This document shows, piece after piece, positions 11,840-24,790 of a stretch of 64,000 nt of DNA. The notes beneath the pieces were generated by a model. That model was not told where the DNA came from. It saw only the letters and a list, made by a program, of their open reading frames with translations, and did not search any database. This DNA is from Rhynochetos jubatus (lineage: Eukaryota; Chordata; Aves; Eurypygiformes; Rhynochetidae). The stretch's first letter is position 1. The number at the start of each line of letters is the position of its first letter. A program made the position numbers and the translations under genes. The DNA is taken from contig CM050648.1 of the NCBI GenBank assembly GCA_027574665.1, forward strand, positions 65,117,363 through 65,181,362. Reading direction: 5' to 3'.

Positions 11840-14800
11840 ACCTTACTAGTTATAACCCAGTTATCCCAACCCAACGTTGTCTGTGGGAATAGCTTATGTT
11901 TCTAACATTTGCAAAAATACTGGGTTTTGCAGCTATGCTCAGAACAATCCTCCATGTAGTAGCAGGCTCCAAGGTGCTCCACAGCATCAGAAACGGTAGG
12001 GACTCACTGAATTTTGATGAAACTGTGGCTCTTACCAAGGAAAAGGGAAACAGACTTTCCCCCAAGCCCTATTCTGGACATTTATTTTGCCACATCTATA
12101 TTCATTTGCAATCCATGTGAGTCACATATATGCTGTGGCACGGGGCAAAGTACACACAGCTAGCGCACACACGACCTTTTGTGCCTAAGCCAATGCATCT
12201 TGACAAGGGACCAACTATAAAACCTATATATTTAAATGTGAATATTATAATATCGTCTTCATAATTATCATTCCCCTTGCTAGCTTCCAAGATGCTCTGG
12301 GAGGATCAAAACACAGCTGCTTCCCTACTGAGAATTTTCACACTTGTACCAGCCCCAGGTTTGTTTCTGTCCCGGCCAACAGACGGCACGGAGCTGCTGG
12401 TCCCTGGGCATGGCAGAGCTCTGACTGTTGACTGTTACTTTCGAAAGAAGGCTAAAAACTGACAGGCTGTTTGAATACAACTATGGAGGAAAAAGGAAAA
12501 GGACTTTGCTCAATCCAAATGATGGTCTTGCAAATCTTGACTGTTTTCCTTTAAGCCAACTCCAACCAGCAAATTTTTTTCCTCGCTTCCACAAGAACAT
12601 CAGCATTTGAAACACCAGTGTGGGCTTAAGGAGAAAATGGATTTTCACCATATGAACTGTATGCATAATTTCCAGATAGGAAATGGCACGTTACTTTATT
12701 CACATACATTCACATTCATTTATTCACATGAAAAAGGGTTCATATTCTCAGCTATGATTGACATAAGGTACGAAGAGGATTTCTTCTGTAAAAGAAGCAA
12801 ACAAATTACAAGAAGTAGGAAGCAATAAGGTTGTTTATTAACACTCTTCTATCTTCACCCTCCTGCCCACCCCATCACCCATGAAATAGCATTCCAAATC
12901 CTTGACACAAAATGGTAATATATAATATCAACCATACGTTCTCTGCCATTCCCATCTGAACCTCCAGCACTGCAAATGCAGTCATCTTCTTTCCACAGCG
13001 GGAAATAGCAAACATTCATACTTGTGCATTACCTTTATTTGGCACTCAACCCCCTGCGAAGTAGAAATTTTGCCATTTAACACAATCCCAGCCTTACAAA
13101 ATACAGCCCTTCTAAGGATAAAGAAAAGCCTACAATGTCTGAGCAGATCCAAGACATTTTACTAACACTCTTGCAAGGCTCCTCTTTGATTTGCATGATT
13201 ATTCAGGTGATGGAGGTTAACTACCCTGAGCAATGGGAGAAAATCAAACTGTGATCTCACATGCACAGATATGCATAGTTTGAGGGGGTTTAATTAGTTT
13301 CCTGGAATATTATTGGCAATGCCTGTAGCAACGCCTATTTTGTTAATTTTAGCTGTTATTACAACCTTCTCCAAGAAACAGCAACTTTCCCAGAGAAATT
13401 CCTTGAGCAGAAAAAAAAACCAAACCCTACATTCAGGGAATACATTTCCCGTTGCAAATTATTTACCTGAGGCAAAAATGTTTGTCAGCCTTTCTAATTC
13501 GGTGGCATAGTACAAGCTCCGTTCACACCGTGAGCTCAACAATTGGGTGGTTGCACTGTTGGATGTTTAAAATAAAAGCATTATGCAAGCAGTGCTGAAT
13601 GCAAGGGTAGTTTTCAGACGTTTACATCAAGGGACAACATCACGCTCGATTTACTCGTGCAAGTTCTGGCACTGAGTGAAACAATACTGATTATTGGGTT
13701 TTTTCCCCATGGTTTGGGTCAGAGATCAAGAAAATGGGTTTAATGAAAAATTTAGTCAAAGGAAAATTCAGTTGTATGTTACAAAGATCTCAAAGCTATA
13801 AAGAGCTGCGGGTAACTTCAAAGATTATTGGATAGCTGTGCTGGACTCAGAAGGTGTGAATTCCCTACCACAGCAAGGCGCGGGGAGGAGGAGCGATACC
13901 CGATTCTCCAAGGTTCAGTAAAAGTGGAGCGATTGTAATTAATCTTAAGTGACTCGTGACGCAGTATGGCTGTAGCACAGGATGGATGACAGGGAGGTGT
14001 TCCCGGGAGAGTAAAGTGAGTAATTTGGTGCCTCGTGGAAAGTGCTCAGAGACATGAGACAAGTCTGACTTAGCAAATGTCATGGTGCATATAGAATGAC
14101 TAGAGGTGAGCCAACATCCCCCCGGTGACACCAGGATTCCCCTCTGCCTGTTTACTAGAGATAAGACACAAAGCACTTTCCCTGATCCACTGGTTACGGA
14201 AAATTCCTCCCCTACTGGCATTATCCCCTTCCTCTACATTTTATAGATTTTAAAATAAACATGTCAAATGAGCAAAGAAGTGTTCACATGTTCCAGAGCC
14301 CCCAGGAAACCTCGCAAGGGTCTGTGCCAGCTGGGTCATTTCTGTGTAGGTGCTTATGGCACAGAAGACTTGTGTGGTACATCCTCAAGGATGAAGCTTC
14401 CCGAAGAGATACAGAGAACAAAGATGGGATGGAGGGCGTGGACAAGGAAGCCCCTGGGCTCCTGACCCGTGTGCAACAGGCAGTCTGCATACGGATGGCC
14501 CAAAGGCAAGGCCATCGGGAAGCATTCTGTGGGTGACAGCAGTGCAGACAGTGCAGGCTGCACAGTTCAGCACTGTGCAGAAGAGCCCGAGGTTGAAACA
14601 GCAGTTAGGGGGTATTGTCCTGCACTGTGAGAAACTGGGATTAGGTTTGATTAGGACAGGGATTTGGTGACTCATTTTCCCAGAAGATTTTCATTTAATA
14701 GAAACAGAATATTTTTTTAGAGGTAAATGTGTGATGCTTGGTAGAACTTAATTAATTAAAGTTGGCCATAAGCCAGACCATCTTGGTCTGTGATTGTGTC

Positions 14801-15090
14801 TGCTTTTGTTAGCTGAGGAACATTGGACTGGTTCAATACTTCCACTGAAAGCACCGACACACATGCCAGGTGCTCAGTGAGGTGCCGTTTGCAAAAGAGC
14901 TCCTCCCCGTGAGTCCGAAACAGATCATGAAAAGATTGAGTAGCATGGGGAATGTCTGAGCCGCTGGGCGTATCCCCTCTCAGAAGAAATGCTATCTATT
15001 ATTTACAGTCCTCATAGGCATGCTGGCTGTTTAACCATGTGGGTGAGAGAGAGACCTGATCCTGCCTTTGAACAGCTTTGAAAGTAAATT
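11840..15090. other. Unique stretch, no gene recognised
   Basis: Noncoding DNA. A homeodomain-type AT motif cluster (TTAATTAATTAAA) lies at about 14749-14760. The 14260-14680 part is more GC-rich and has open frames on both strands, none recognisable. Confidence 0.5.
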
Positions 15091-15205
15091 ATGATATGAT
15101 ATGGTATGATATGGTATGATATGATATGATATGATACGATACGATACGATACGATACGATACGATATGATATGATATGATATGATATGATATGATATGAT
15201 ATGAT
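15091..15205. repeat. Pentanucleotide microsatellite with an internal CpG block
   Basis: Twenty-three exact 5-bp units fill the segment: 15 ATGAT, 2 ATGGT and a contiguous block of 6 ACGAT in the middle. The ACGAT block puts a CpG at every fifth base. An open frame through the array on the opposite strand is only a product of the repeat and is not a gene. Confidence 0.97.
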
Positions 15206-15263
15206 AATGACAGACAGAATGGGTTTAGAGAAGAAGAGCAGGGAGAAATCAACAAGAGCTCTG

Positions 15264-15370
15264 TCATTCATGATAAATACATATATGTATGCATTCATGA
15301 CAATTCATGATAATTACATACATATATATATATATGCATATATATATGTAATTGTGTGTGTGTGTGTATA
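15264..15370. repeat. AT-rich inverted repeats and (TG)n tract
   Basis: Several copies of ATTCATGA (15266-15312) lead into an alternating AT tract. Within 15313-15353, arms beginning ATTACATA and ending TATGTAAT flank a central ATGCAT and could form a hairpin or cruciform. A (TG)8 tract follows at 15353-15368. Together with the preceding pentamer array this is a compound simple-sequence locus of about 280 bp. Confidence 0.85.
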
Positions 15371-18331
15371 GGTATGTCTATACAAAATTTATACAGAGAG
15401 ATATGGTATTTAACTAATTTTCACTTCTTTTCCCAGAAGCTCCATGTGTGTCTTTTCTAGCTCAGAGAGCAAACATTCCTGCTTCCAAAGCCAGTGTCCT
15501 TAAGTTCAGGGCCTGCTCATGGTGATCTCTCACCCAGAAGTTTTAGGTTACTGATGTCGCCTCTCATGCGCTTGTGGCAGCTGTCACAATCAGCCACAAA
15601 GTACCCGTACTCCAGCAACATCAGAAGCGATTTAAGTCAAATCATCAAAACCAATTAAAACAAATAACTAAGCCTGCAGAAGAATGCACTCAGCCTAAGA
15701 TGCTCTAGTAGACCAAAGCATCTGTGCACCCAGCTGTTTGGTGTACGAAACAGATGTGACAAGATGTTTGGATCTGGTGGTGTTTATGTATCAGGAGATT
15801 TGGGCTGGATGGATTCATAGACTATAACAAATGTCCTCATTTATCCTTGCTCATTCCTATGCTATAGCCTATTGCAGGGGACAGACACGTGGCATCCAGA
15901 GAACCCCATATACTGGGGACACTGAAACGCAGTATATTTTCTGGCAGATGTCTATAAAAGCCAACTCAAAGAATAATAAAAGCTGTTTGTGAAGCTTCTA
16001 ATGCTTGAAAATGAATTTTTTAGCTGTTATTGAGAGCATGTTCAGTAGCACGGAATAGAAATTATTTGTGGCATCCTCACACAACTCTTATTCAACAAAA
16101 TTCCCACAAGCTTATATGGTAATGCGTTCTGACTCATGGGATTTTAGTGTGGAACTCCTAATACTTGGGATTTCAATTCAAGCGCTGCTTTTGGAGTCAA
16201 ATGTTTTCTGAAAATCTCATTCTGCCCTCAACCTCTTACCCCCAGAGTTGCTGTCTTCTGGTTGATGAGAAAAGCCCAAAAACATAAGCCATATTAAGTC
16301 TCAAACACCAGACGGCATGCAGAAATACACAACATTTATTTATTTATTTATTTTAATCTCCTGATTTTTAACACTAAGGGTTGGCAATATTGCAACTGGA
16401 ATTTGGTTTGAATGAAGACTGAGGGCTGAACGCCAACTCGCTCGCTCTCTCTCTGAAGAAAAGCAATGCCTGGAAATGCCTGGAAACGAAGGGCCTGATT
16501 CACAACTTCCTTCCAGGCAGCTCATGCTGCCTTACCCTGCCTGTAAGCCTAGATCCAAATGTTCATGCATATTCCAAACTAGGTCCAAATCCAAACAGTA
16601 CAAATAGTCTCTTTCTTTAGAACATGCTAACCTCAGGTCCCAAACGCTTTCATTTGTGTGATATGTGAAATCTGGATCTATTTTAAATAAGGCCATCTCT
16701 AATTAAAACCCATCTCTAAACCCACTGAAACAGAGTACTTAGAATAAGCTGAAAATGTCTTTTTAAAAATAACGTTTTTCCCCAGTTGTGTCTCCTGGAG
16801 GTGTTGCCATATGTAATATGGTGCAACAACAACTGAAAAAGCACTGCTTATTGTCCCTGAGTGAAATGGCTTCTGAATTCACATGCCTGGACTGCAGTGC
16901 TTCCTCAAAGCCACCAAACATGGGGAATTAAATAGAAAAAGAAAAGCTGATTCCACTACTTTCAAAGATTCCAGGAATTTTGGTGGCTGTAGATGTATCT
17001 AACGAAAATTTCCAGTCTGTTGGTATGCCTACTGATAATTTCATCTCTTCTTTTTTTTGGATGAAAATAAGTTAATTTGGGTTTTTTTGGGTTTTTTTTA
17101 GTTATTAAGAGATTATCTGGGGGAAAAGATGTCTTACAACTCCCACACCACTGCAAAATCTCTGTGTATCCAGACATACCAGAGCACCAAGGGTGAATTG
17201 TGTGTATGCATATTCCTGTACCGCCAGCAACGCTCCTTACACTGCGCAAACGGCACAGGCTTACAGCTTACAAAAGGTAGGTAGCATCTGTCTGCTTTCA
17301 GGACTATGGCTCAGTTCTGGGGCTCTGGGCCTCGGTGTGTTCTGGGCAGCCATAATGAAAGTTTTGAACAGTGCAGGCTATTGTAGAAATCATTTGATAT
17401 TAAGAGTTAATGTGAAATGCTCTTTTTACAGCAAAGGATGTTGTTGACAAGACTGGTTTGATCGGTCACATGAAATGGAACTGGTGCTACAGGTTTTAAG
17501 TATCGTCTCCTGACAACTCACACATTAAGCCGCAATATACTCATATATAGATTTAGTGCATTCAAGAATTGATGGGAAGAGGAGAAAGGCAGTACAACAC
17601 CTGCTCTGAAGGCTTCAGTTTGACTGCAGTGATCCATAAGCATTGTCCTGGTGCTGCTCTCCATAATGAATAACCTAACCATGTCTGGGACTGCTCATTG
17701 CACCTCAGAAAGGCTCTTCATCGAAGCAACAAGTAAGCAATGCCAATTTGTCCTGATCTGGGGCATTTCTCAGTGCAATCCCCTTCGCCACTCCTGCAGC
17801 ACGCTCTCGTGCCTGAGCGACGCGTGAGGAGGGACAGCAGCTGCCAACCCCTGTTCCCAGAACTCGCTCACTCATTGACTTTCACTGGCAAGCACAAGGT
17901 TCCTGCAGCTGAAGCGTATTACCTCAGCTTCCAGTGTCTTGTGTCACTGAAATACTTTCCATCAAAGGGAAACCTCTGCAAAGCAGCAGAGCACAAGGGC
18001 CGGCTGTCAGCTTAAACTTTTGTAATAGTTAACCCTTTTCCTCCCCTCCACAGTAGCTCTTCAGATGAAAAAATGTTCTCTTTCCTTTGGTAAGTCCTCT
18101 ACTGACACAGTCTAGTGCAAGTATTTCCGACTGTAGAAAATCAGATATATTGGCAGCAGGCTGCTTAGACTCTCTTAAGAGTCTATTTTACCTTTTAATA
18201 ACCTGCTTGCCATTTGTAGTCACAGAGTAAGTCTAATACTTACAAATTACAGATTTGCGGCTGTTTGTTGGAAAGTGAAAATTGTATCACACCGAGCAGC
18301 AACAGCATGTTACCAGAGCTTCCTGAACCTT
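15371..18331. other. Unique stretch, no gene recognised
   Basis: AT-rich noncoding DNA with a TTTA microsatellite at 16336-16353 and T-rich runs near 17050-17100. No credible exon or transposon seen. Confidence 0.5.
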
Positions 18332-18919
18332 TGTGCTGGTTTTGGCTGGGATAATGTTAATGTTCTTCACAGTATCCAGTATGAGGTTATGTTGTGGATT
18401 TGTGCTGGAAACCCTGTTGATAACACATGGATGTTTTCATTCCTGCTGAGCAGGGCTGACAGAGAGTCAAGGCCTTTTCTACCTCTCACCCCACCCCACC
18501 AGCGAGTGGGCTGGGGGTGCACATGAAGTTGGGAGGGGACACAGTTGGGACAGCTGACCCCAACTGACCAAAGGGATATTCCATACTGTATGGCATCATG
18601 CTCAGCATGTAAACTGGGGGAAGAAGGGCGGGGGGGATAATTGAAGCAATGGCATTTGTCTTCCCAAGTCACTGTTAGATGTGATGGAGCCCTGCTTTCC
18701 TGAAGATGCCTGAACACCTGCCTGCTGATGGGAAGTGGTGAATGAATTCCTTGTTGTGCTTTGCTTGTGCACAGCTTTTGCTTTACCTGTTAAACTGTCT
18801 TTATTCAACCTACGAGTTTTCTCACTTTCACCCCTTCGATTCTCGCGCTCATCCCACTGGGGGAATGTGAGCAAGTGGCTGTGGTGTGCTAAGTTGCCTG
18901 CTGGGGTTAAACCATGACA
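18332..18919 (+). mobile_element. Solo LTR A of an avian endogenous retrovirus
   Basis: A 588-bp segment begins TGTGCTGGTTTTGGCTGGGA and ends GGTTAAACCATGACA, so it has the TG...CA ends of a retroviral LTR. I recognise it from memory as a recurrent avian LTR: TTGTGCTGGAAACCCTGTTG, AGCTGACCCCAACTGACC and AATGAATTCCTTGTTGTGC are characteristic. The word TTAAACTG at 18790-18797 corresponds to the polyadenylation region. No gag, pol or env sequence flanks it, so it is a solo LTR left by recombination between the two LTRs of a provirus. Flanking AACCTT and ACCCTA could be a decayed 6-bp target duplication (4 of 6 match). Substitutions throughout suggest an old, inactive copy. ERV class not determined. 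Confidence 0.88.
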
Positions 18920-21900
18920 ACCCTACAGAGTCCGTCATGCCCACCCTTCCCCTCGTGGAGAACTGACAGGAAAAGAACCATTCATATATGCATAAACACG
19001 TCTTTGCATATGCTACAAAAACATGCCTGGACACTGCAGTAAAAATGTTGGAGAAAGCCCCTTTGCAGGAGATGGCTGAAAATTATGCCAGTGCAGCTGA
19101 TGCACAGTTACTGCTACTTGTAACTTGTGACAGGAAATAAAAATGGCTCTGTTCATGAGCCATGGGTTTGATATACTTGTTCCTGATCAGTATAAGGTAA
19201 ATGTTGGACTTACCTTGAAAATATAAATGAGCTCACCTCTGCTCCTGATACGTACGGCTGTGTGTCACTGGTGAGCCATGTGCATATCACATGCTTGTGG
19301 CATGACAAAGGGAAGATGGGTTCAGCCTCCAAAAGGATGTTTATGTACAACTTTAGCTGTCACATGGCAGTGGATATCAGAGACGTTACACACGGGACAG
19401 TGTTTGCAGTTACGCTTCTATCAAAGGACCAGAAGTTATAACAAAATAATTAAATCAGGACTCCTCAGCTCGATAAGGAACGTCGGTAGCTAGCCTGCCT
19501 ACCGTGCCAGGTGTGAGCCATGCCAAGAGCAAGAGAGTCACACACATGCTATGCACTGTGCTGGCCTGGGGTGACCCTTGGGTCCCAAATGCATTTTATT
19601 CTCTACTGGGAGATCTAAGGCCTAGGAGGAACTGGAAGGGGGGAGACTGGAAAAGACAAGCTTTTTACATGACAGTTTATAATGAAAGGTACACAATTAT
19701 GGGGTTTTTTTCAGACACACTTCCCTTTCCCTGGCTTTCAGTTTCAGTTTGTAGTTCCTAAATCATCAAAAACTATGCATCAGCTAGTGGTAGAAACATG
19801 ATTTCACATGGAAGGAATCCCACATAGGCTAATATCATCAGGATGACATGTTTTTAAATAAAAGCATCTAAAGACAGGTATGTAGATTCATTCATGTTTA
19901 TTCACCTGAGTAAATAGATTAAGCTATAGAGCATTAAGCATGTGCAGTTCTCAGTGACTGTCTCAACCCCTGCGACTTAGTGGAGATTTCACTGCCCAGC
20001 TTTGGAGGCACTTTTGTAAAAACAGCAGTTTTGATTTTAAAACCCAGACCTCACTTTACAGATGACCAGAAGTTTGCTTTTTCTCATAAAGAAAATTAAG
20101 GCTTTCACTGTAGTGGGGAAAGAAACAGCACTGGGAAAATGAGTAACAGGAAAATGTAAAAGATTTGATTCTGTTGTGGTAAGTATATAGAAATTTTGAC
20201 TTGTGTGAAGCTTATTCAGTCTCTCTCATGTTGAAATCAGTCTGAAAAGGGAATTAGTGTTAAGAGTAGGAAGTACAGAGAGAGGTAAAAAAAACCTCTG
20301 TAAGCTTTCCAAAACATTTCAAACTTAAACCAAATCCACTTCTAGGAGGTTCCATTTCAGCTTTCCTCCTTAACTTAGCTTCCTGCTAAAACTTTCCAGT
20401 TGGGCATGCTGACAGCACAGTGTTAGGTGATTGCTCCCTAACTTCACTCCTTTCTAGGAATTCATTCTTTGGTGCAAAGGTGTTGCTATGTGTGCAGAGA
20501 ATAACCTGTTCCCTACAAAAAACGTGTGGGTATCTCAAAATCCTGGGCATATGATGATGGCAATGTCAAACGAATCAGGCGTCCTGAGTCAGCATGCTGA
20601 ATGGAGTGTTTCTAACCTCTGTAAAGGGCAATTCCCTCAGGTCAAGCTGAGGTCACTAGAGCAAGGCAGGGAAACCCCTCAGAACACAGTATGTGCCGGC
20701 CCCAACCTACAGACTTGATTTAAGGCTGCAGCGCAATATTTTCCAGCATTTTTACGGGACTCTTACACTGAAAATCCAAACTAATTATCTGAAAATAACA
20801 TCTGTTGCATTCAAATTCCAAAGCATGCACCTATTAACAAGAAGGATCGGAAAAGCACCGGTTATTTACACATTGTCTATTTTAACTGCCTGGTAGCAGT
20901 ACTGGAATCGTCATAATTTCCTGATCCCTGCATCCCTCACCACACAACAAAACTCCTGGCTCCTCCGGGAGACACCAGAATGACTAACGTACCTCTGAAA
21001 CAGCTTCACCTTTAACAAATGCAGGGGGACTGAGAACACAGCTTTGCGACTCGACCACGAGAGAAAAGATGCCAGCCATTAAAGAGCAGGTTTGCCAAAT
21101 CTACCGCTGAGTTGCTTTTTCTTTGCTTATCTGTTTATCTGCTGTTGTACAAAAGAGCTTTCAAGAACTGGCCTGAAGAAGCATTCTCATTCTTTCTTCC
21201 CATAAAAAAGCAGACCTGGCACAGGCACAGTAAATAAAAATAACAAGCATATGATGCCCAAGATGCATGTGAACATTAAGTGACGTTGGCAGCCCCCGCA
21301 AATAGAACTCCGGTTAAAAATAGCCTTTGTCTAAATGTGGAAAGTGAGTAAATATAGTAGCAGTTTCAGCTTACTATAGAGGCTTACAGGCTCCAAGTAA
21401 CAGAGCTTATTATAGAGCATGTGCGTCAGCGAAGGGGAGAAAAGGGAGAAAAGAAAGGCGACGCATTCTGCAATTAGTATCTACGATGAGACGTAAATTA
21501 ACTTTTCCCTTCGTTATTTTCCTTGTTGTTGAAAAAATGGACAAAGGAAAGAGCACTTTCAAATCGTAACGGTGCTAAAGAGAAAAAGAACTAGGATTGA
21601 GGAGAAAGCTGAAACTAGCACCGAAGAGTGACACGGGGAGCTTTCTGCACAAAGGCTGGTTGCACAGAAAACGAGATGTAAAAAGAGACGGCAGGGCAGA
21701 TTTTGATCTCAGTCACTCAGAGACAAATGAGGAGTACAGTGACCTGGCTGGAGGGAGCTCTCCTGGATTCACCAGCACTTGTTTGAACAAAAGTGAGCGA
21801 GCCAACTTCTGGGCTGACTGAAAAAAAGGCAACAGCAATGCCTTCCCCTGACTATGCACTCTTTACTTTCAAGGAAAACTCACGAGTTTCTGGTGATTGC

Positions 21901-22860
21901 AGAACTTACTTCACTGAATCAGTATATTTGCTTTGCCTCATGTTTCACTTTGTAAACAATTTGCAGTGTAGTTGAGGCTGGGAAAGCCCACAAACAAAAC
22001 CTGCAGGCTATTTTACACCCGAGGAAGGGTACCTGCTGCAGAATGTAGGTAGACATTAAATAACTTCCCAGGACATTATCTCCAAACGTGACACTGCACG
22101 CAGGGGATCCTTCAATATTTTTAACATTCTCTTTTAGCTGAATTGACAAAAAGGAGAGAACCAGTTCCTGCTTCATGTCCCTGATCTTCTCAAATCAGAG
22201 GTGATGGTGGGAAAGATCCTTCTTATTGCTTTCACTGCTTAATTCAATTAAAGCAAAACTCCCCAAAAAAATCCAAGTCATCCCCTCATTCACACAGAAA
22301 AGGAAACTTTTAACAGGGTTCAGCATGCTTTTGCTTCTGTACAGGGTTTCTTATCTTGCTTTGCATGGAGAAGAATGGGGTAACAGTGCATAACAGAAAA
22401 ACAAATGTTCGGGAGTGCTAGATGAGATGCAGCGTGATATAAAAGTTGTGGCCAGCTAAGAGTTGTCAGCAAAGTTGCCTTATTCAAATGGCATGGTAAA
22501 TAAATGCTATAAATTCCTGAGTAGAGCCTAAATTAGGTTTTGGCATAGTGCATCACTATAACAAGTTAATTTTGCAGCTCCAAGGAATAGCCTTATATGG
22601 TTCACTTAAGTAATCATGCTAAATGAATGTTTAAGTGAGAACCATTTGCCAAATGCAAAGCAAGAACCATATATAACCTCTTACACAACTACATAACACA
22701 GCAAGGCTGGCTGGTTTCCAAAATTCTGGTTTATGTACAAATTATGTCTGCTAACTCCAACCAACACCTGAGCCAACAAGGAGCTACCTGGAAAATACTA
22801 ACTGACTGCTTAGGATTAATAATTTAGCAGTTGTCCTGGTCTCTCTTCCTCACAGCCATG
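18920..22860. other. Unique stretch, no gene recognised
   Basis: Noncoding DNA. The part at 20900-21480 is less AT-rich and contains a MEF2-like TTAAAAATAG at about 21314; it could be regulatory, but this is only a suggestion. No transposon or RNA gene recognised. Confidence 0.5.
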
Positions 22861-22861
22861 C

Positions 22862-22926
22862 AAAAAAAAAACAACCTTTTTTTTTTTCTTTCTTTTCGTT
22901 TCTTCTTTTTTTTCCTCCTCATTTCC
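22862..22926. repeat. A-run followed by a polypyrimidine tract
   Basis: Ten consecutive A (22862-22871), then a nearly pure T/C tract from 22877 to about 22920. It is simple sequence and not a retroposon tail that I can tie to an element. Confidence 0.85.
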
Positions 22927-24734
22927 AGTATGGCAAGGAATAGTTTTGGCAATCATCTCCTTTACTTTCATTGTTTTGCCAAGAAAGAAGAAATAAGAAA
23001 GGAAGGAAAAGAGAAAACCGATATGCCAAAAGCTTCATTAGTTATCTCAAAAGAAATTCAACCTCCTTCTAGTCTAGTGCATCATTGTCATAGTATTTGT
23101 GCTGTTTCTCTGGTATTGTCTTACAGCCATCAGGTGCTGCACAAAATGTATTCAGGAAAGGCAATTACAACGTAAGCCGTGTAAGCTTAATACTGATTGC
23201 TTCTCCCTCCCTCCCCACCTTGCATCCTCCACCACCTATAAATACGGCAGGTTAGTCTATTAGGTATAACTCAGAAAGTTCAGACAGACAGGCCTGTGTC
23301 TATTAGTCATCATTCATGCATTGTAGCAAAACAACCTGCAATAGATGCTGCCTTGTTTCTTGCTAGAGAGTGCTGTTGAGTTCTTGCATTCACAATAAAT
23401 CTGTTTGGAAGACTGCCCTTAAAGAGTTGCCATGGTGATTATTTTGGTATCACAAAGTAGAAGAAGCTAAAGTACTTACTATCCGTATCCAAAATCTTGT
23501 CTTTTGGGGGAGAAAAAAAAAGAAATCAGCAGATGGCATTTGTCAGAAATTCAACATTCTGATTATTACCGGAGTTGTGTTTTTGGAGGAATTCTGGAGT
23601 TGGAGGTTTTCTGGCCAGAAAAGGGAGAATGAATGGGGTGAGGGGAAGGGAATGAAAAAAAAAAAAGGAAGTCGGTATATCCAAAATCCCTTTAGCTTGT
23701 ACTATTACAACAGTTTAGGAATAGTTCTTAAAACAGTAGAAGTTAAGTAATTAAAATCTTTGAACAAGTCTCATTCCAGACTATTTACTAAATACTTCAC
23801 ATACTGCAACATGACCAAGGGGAAATTGTTATCTCCTTGCAAAAATGTCACAAACTTCCAAAAGGTTAATTATAGCTCCCTTTTGCACCTTTCTTACGAT
23901 GGAATCTCAACCAGCATGTGAGAAATGTCCCAAAGAAATCACGATACCTGTCATTCTACTCTGCACAGTTCAAGTGCAGGAATGTGGTTCTTCAAACTAG
24001 GCTGTATATTTGGTGTCACTGTAACCCAAAAAAGGGATTTTAGGCTGATTTAATGAAATTAGTGCACCATTTTGCTTCAGTATAAAATAAAGAAAAAAAA
24101 AAAACCGCCAAAAAAAACGCTTCAGCTGCTCAGATGCCTATTTGCTGAATTCTTCAGTCAATCTAGTGCCTGTGTATGGATTTTACAGAGATTTAGATTT
24201 TTAAAGTGTGGCATCAAACTGGGGCAGGTGCGTGTGCCAGCAAGCACAAAGACATGATGTTAGGTATCTGTGGGGCATTAATGACCAACGGCTGGTCACA
24301 TCAGCACAGTAAAGCACTGTATAGATACTACCTTGTGTCCTAGAAGCAGCATAACTGCGTTAGGTACGGGCCACGTGGCTCCGGCAGGGTGCCGTGCTGC
24401 CAGGGCTATAACGCTTCTCAGATCTGGAGTTAGCTCAGGTATTACTGCAGGAGGCTGCCTTGCATGATTTAGGAGAGTTGCAGTGTGCCATACAGCTTTC
24501 TTCATTCACAAGCCTTTTCTTTTGCTCCTTTTAGCTGTCAGTTTTCCTCTGAAGCAATAGCAGCTTCCACTTCTTCACACAGAAAGAATCCAGAGTTTTT
24601 GTGAAAAACAGCTTTGTTTACCTTAAACTTTATTTACTTAAAACTGTAAAATTGGCCCCTTTCTGGTGAAAGGTGCCAGATGAGCAGCTCCAGGAACTGA
24701 AACTCTTTATTCACTCTGGAGCTCATTTGCAGCC
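22927..24734. other. Unique stretch, no gene recognised
   Basis: AT-rich noncoding DNA with short A-runs near 23515, 23658 and 24092. No gene or repeat family identified. Confidence 0.5.
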
Positions 24735-24790
24735 CATTGGAGTCAATGACAAGCCTCTAATTGACTGGTTTTCTGGCTCCTGGGTCAGGC
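24735..24790 (+). repeat. Possible ancient amniote repeat remnant
   Basis: The run of words CCCATTGGAGTCAATGACAA, CTCTAATTGACT and GCTCCTGGGTCAGGCC resembles a very common bird and reptile pattern in which GAAGTCAATGGCAAAACTCC is followed by CATTGACTTC and a GGGTCAGGCC-like end. The match is degenerate but collinear. The family name is not certain. Confidence 0.4.

Noticed and set aside
15031..15298. Minus-strand open frames encoding long SYHII-type repeats
   Set aside because: They are translations of the pentanucleotide microsatellite.
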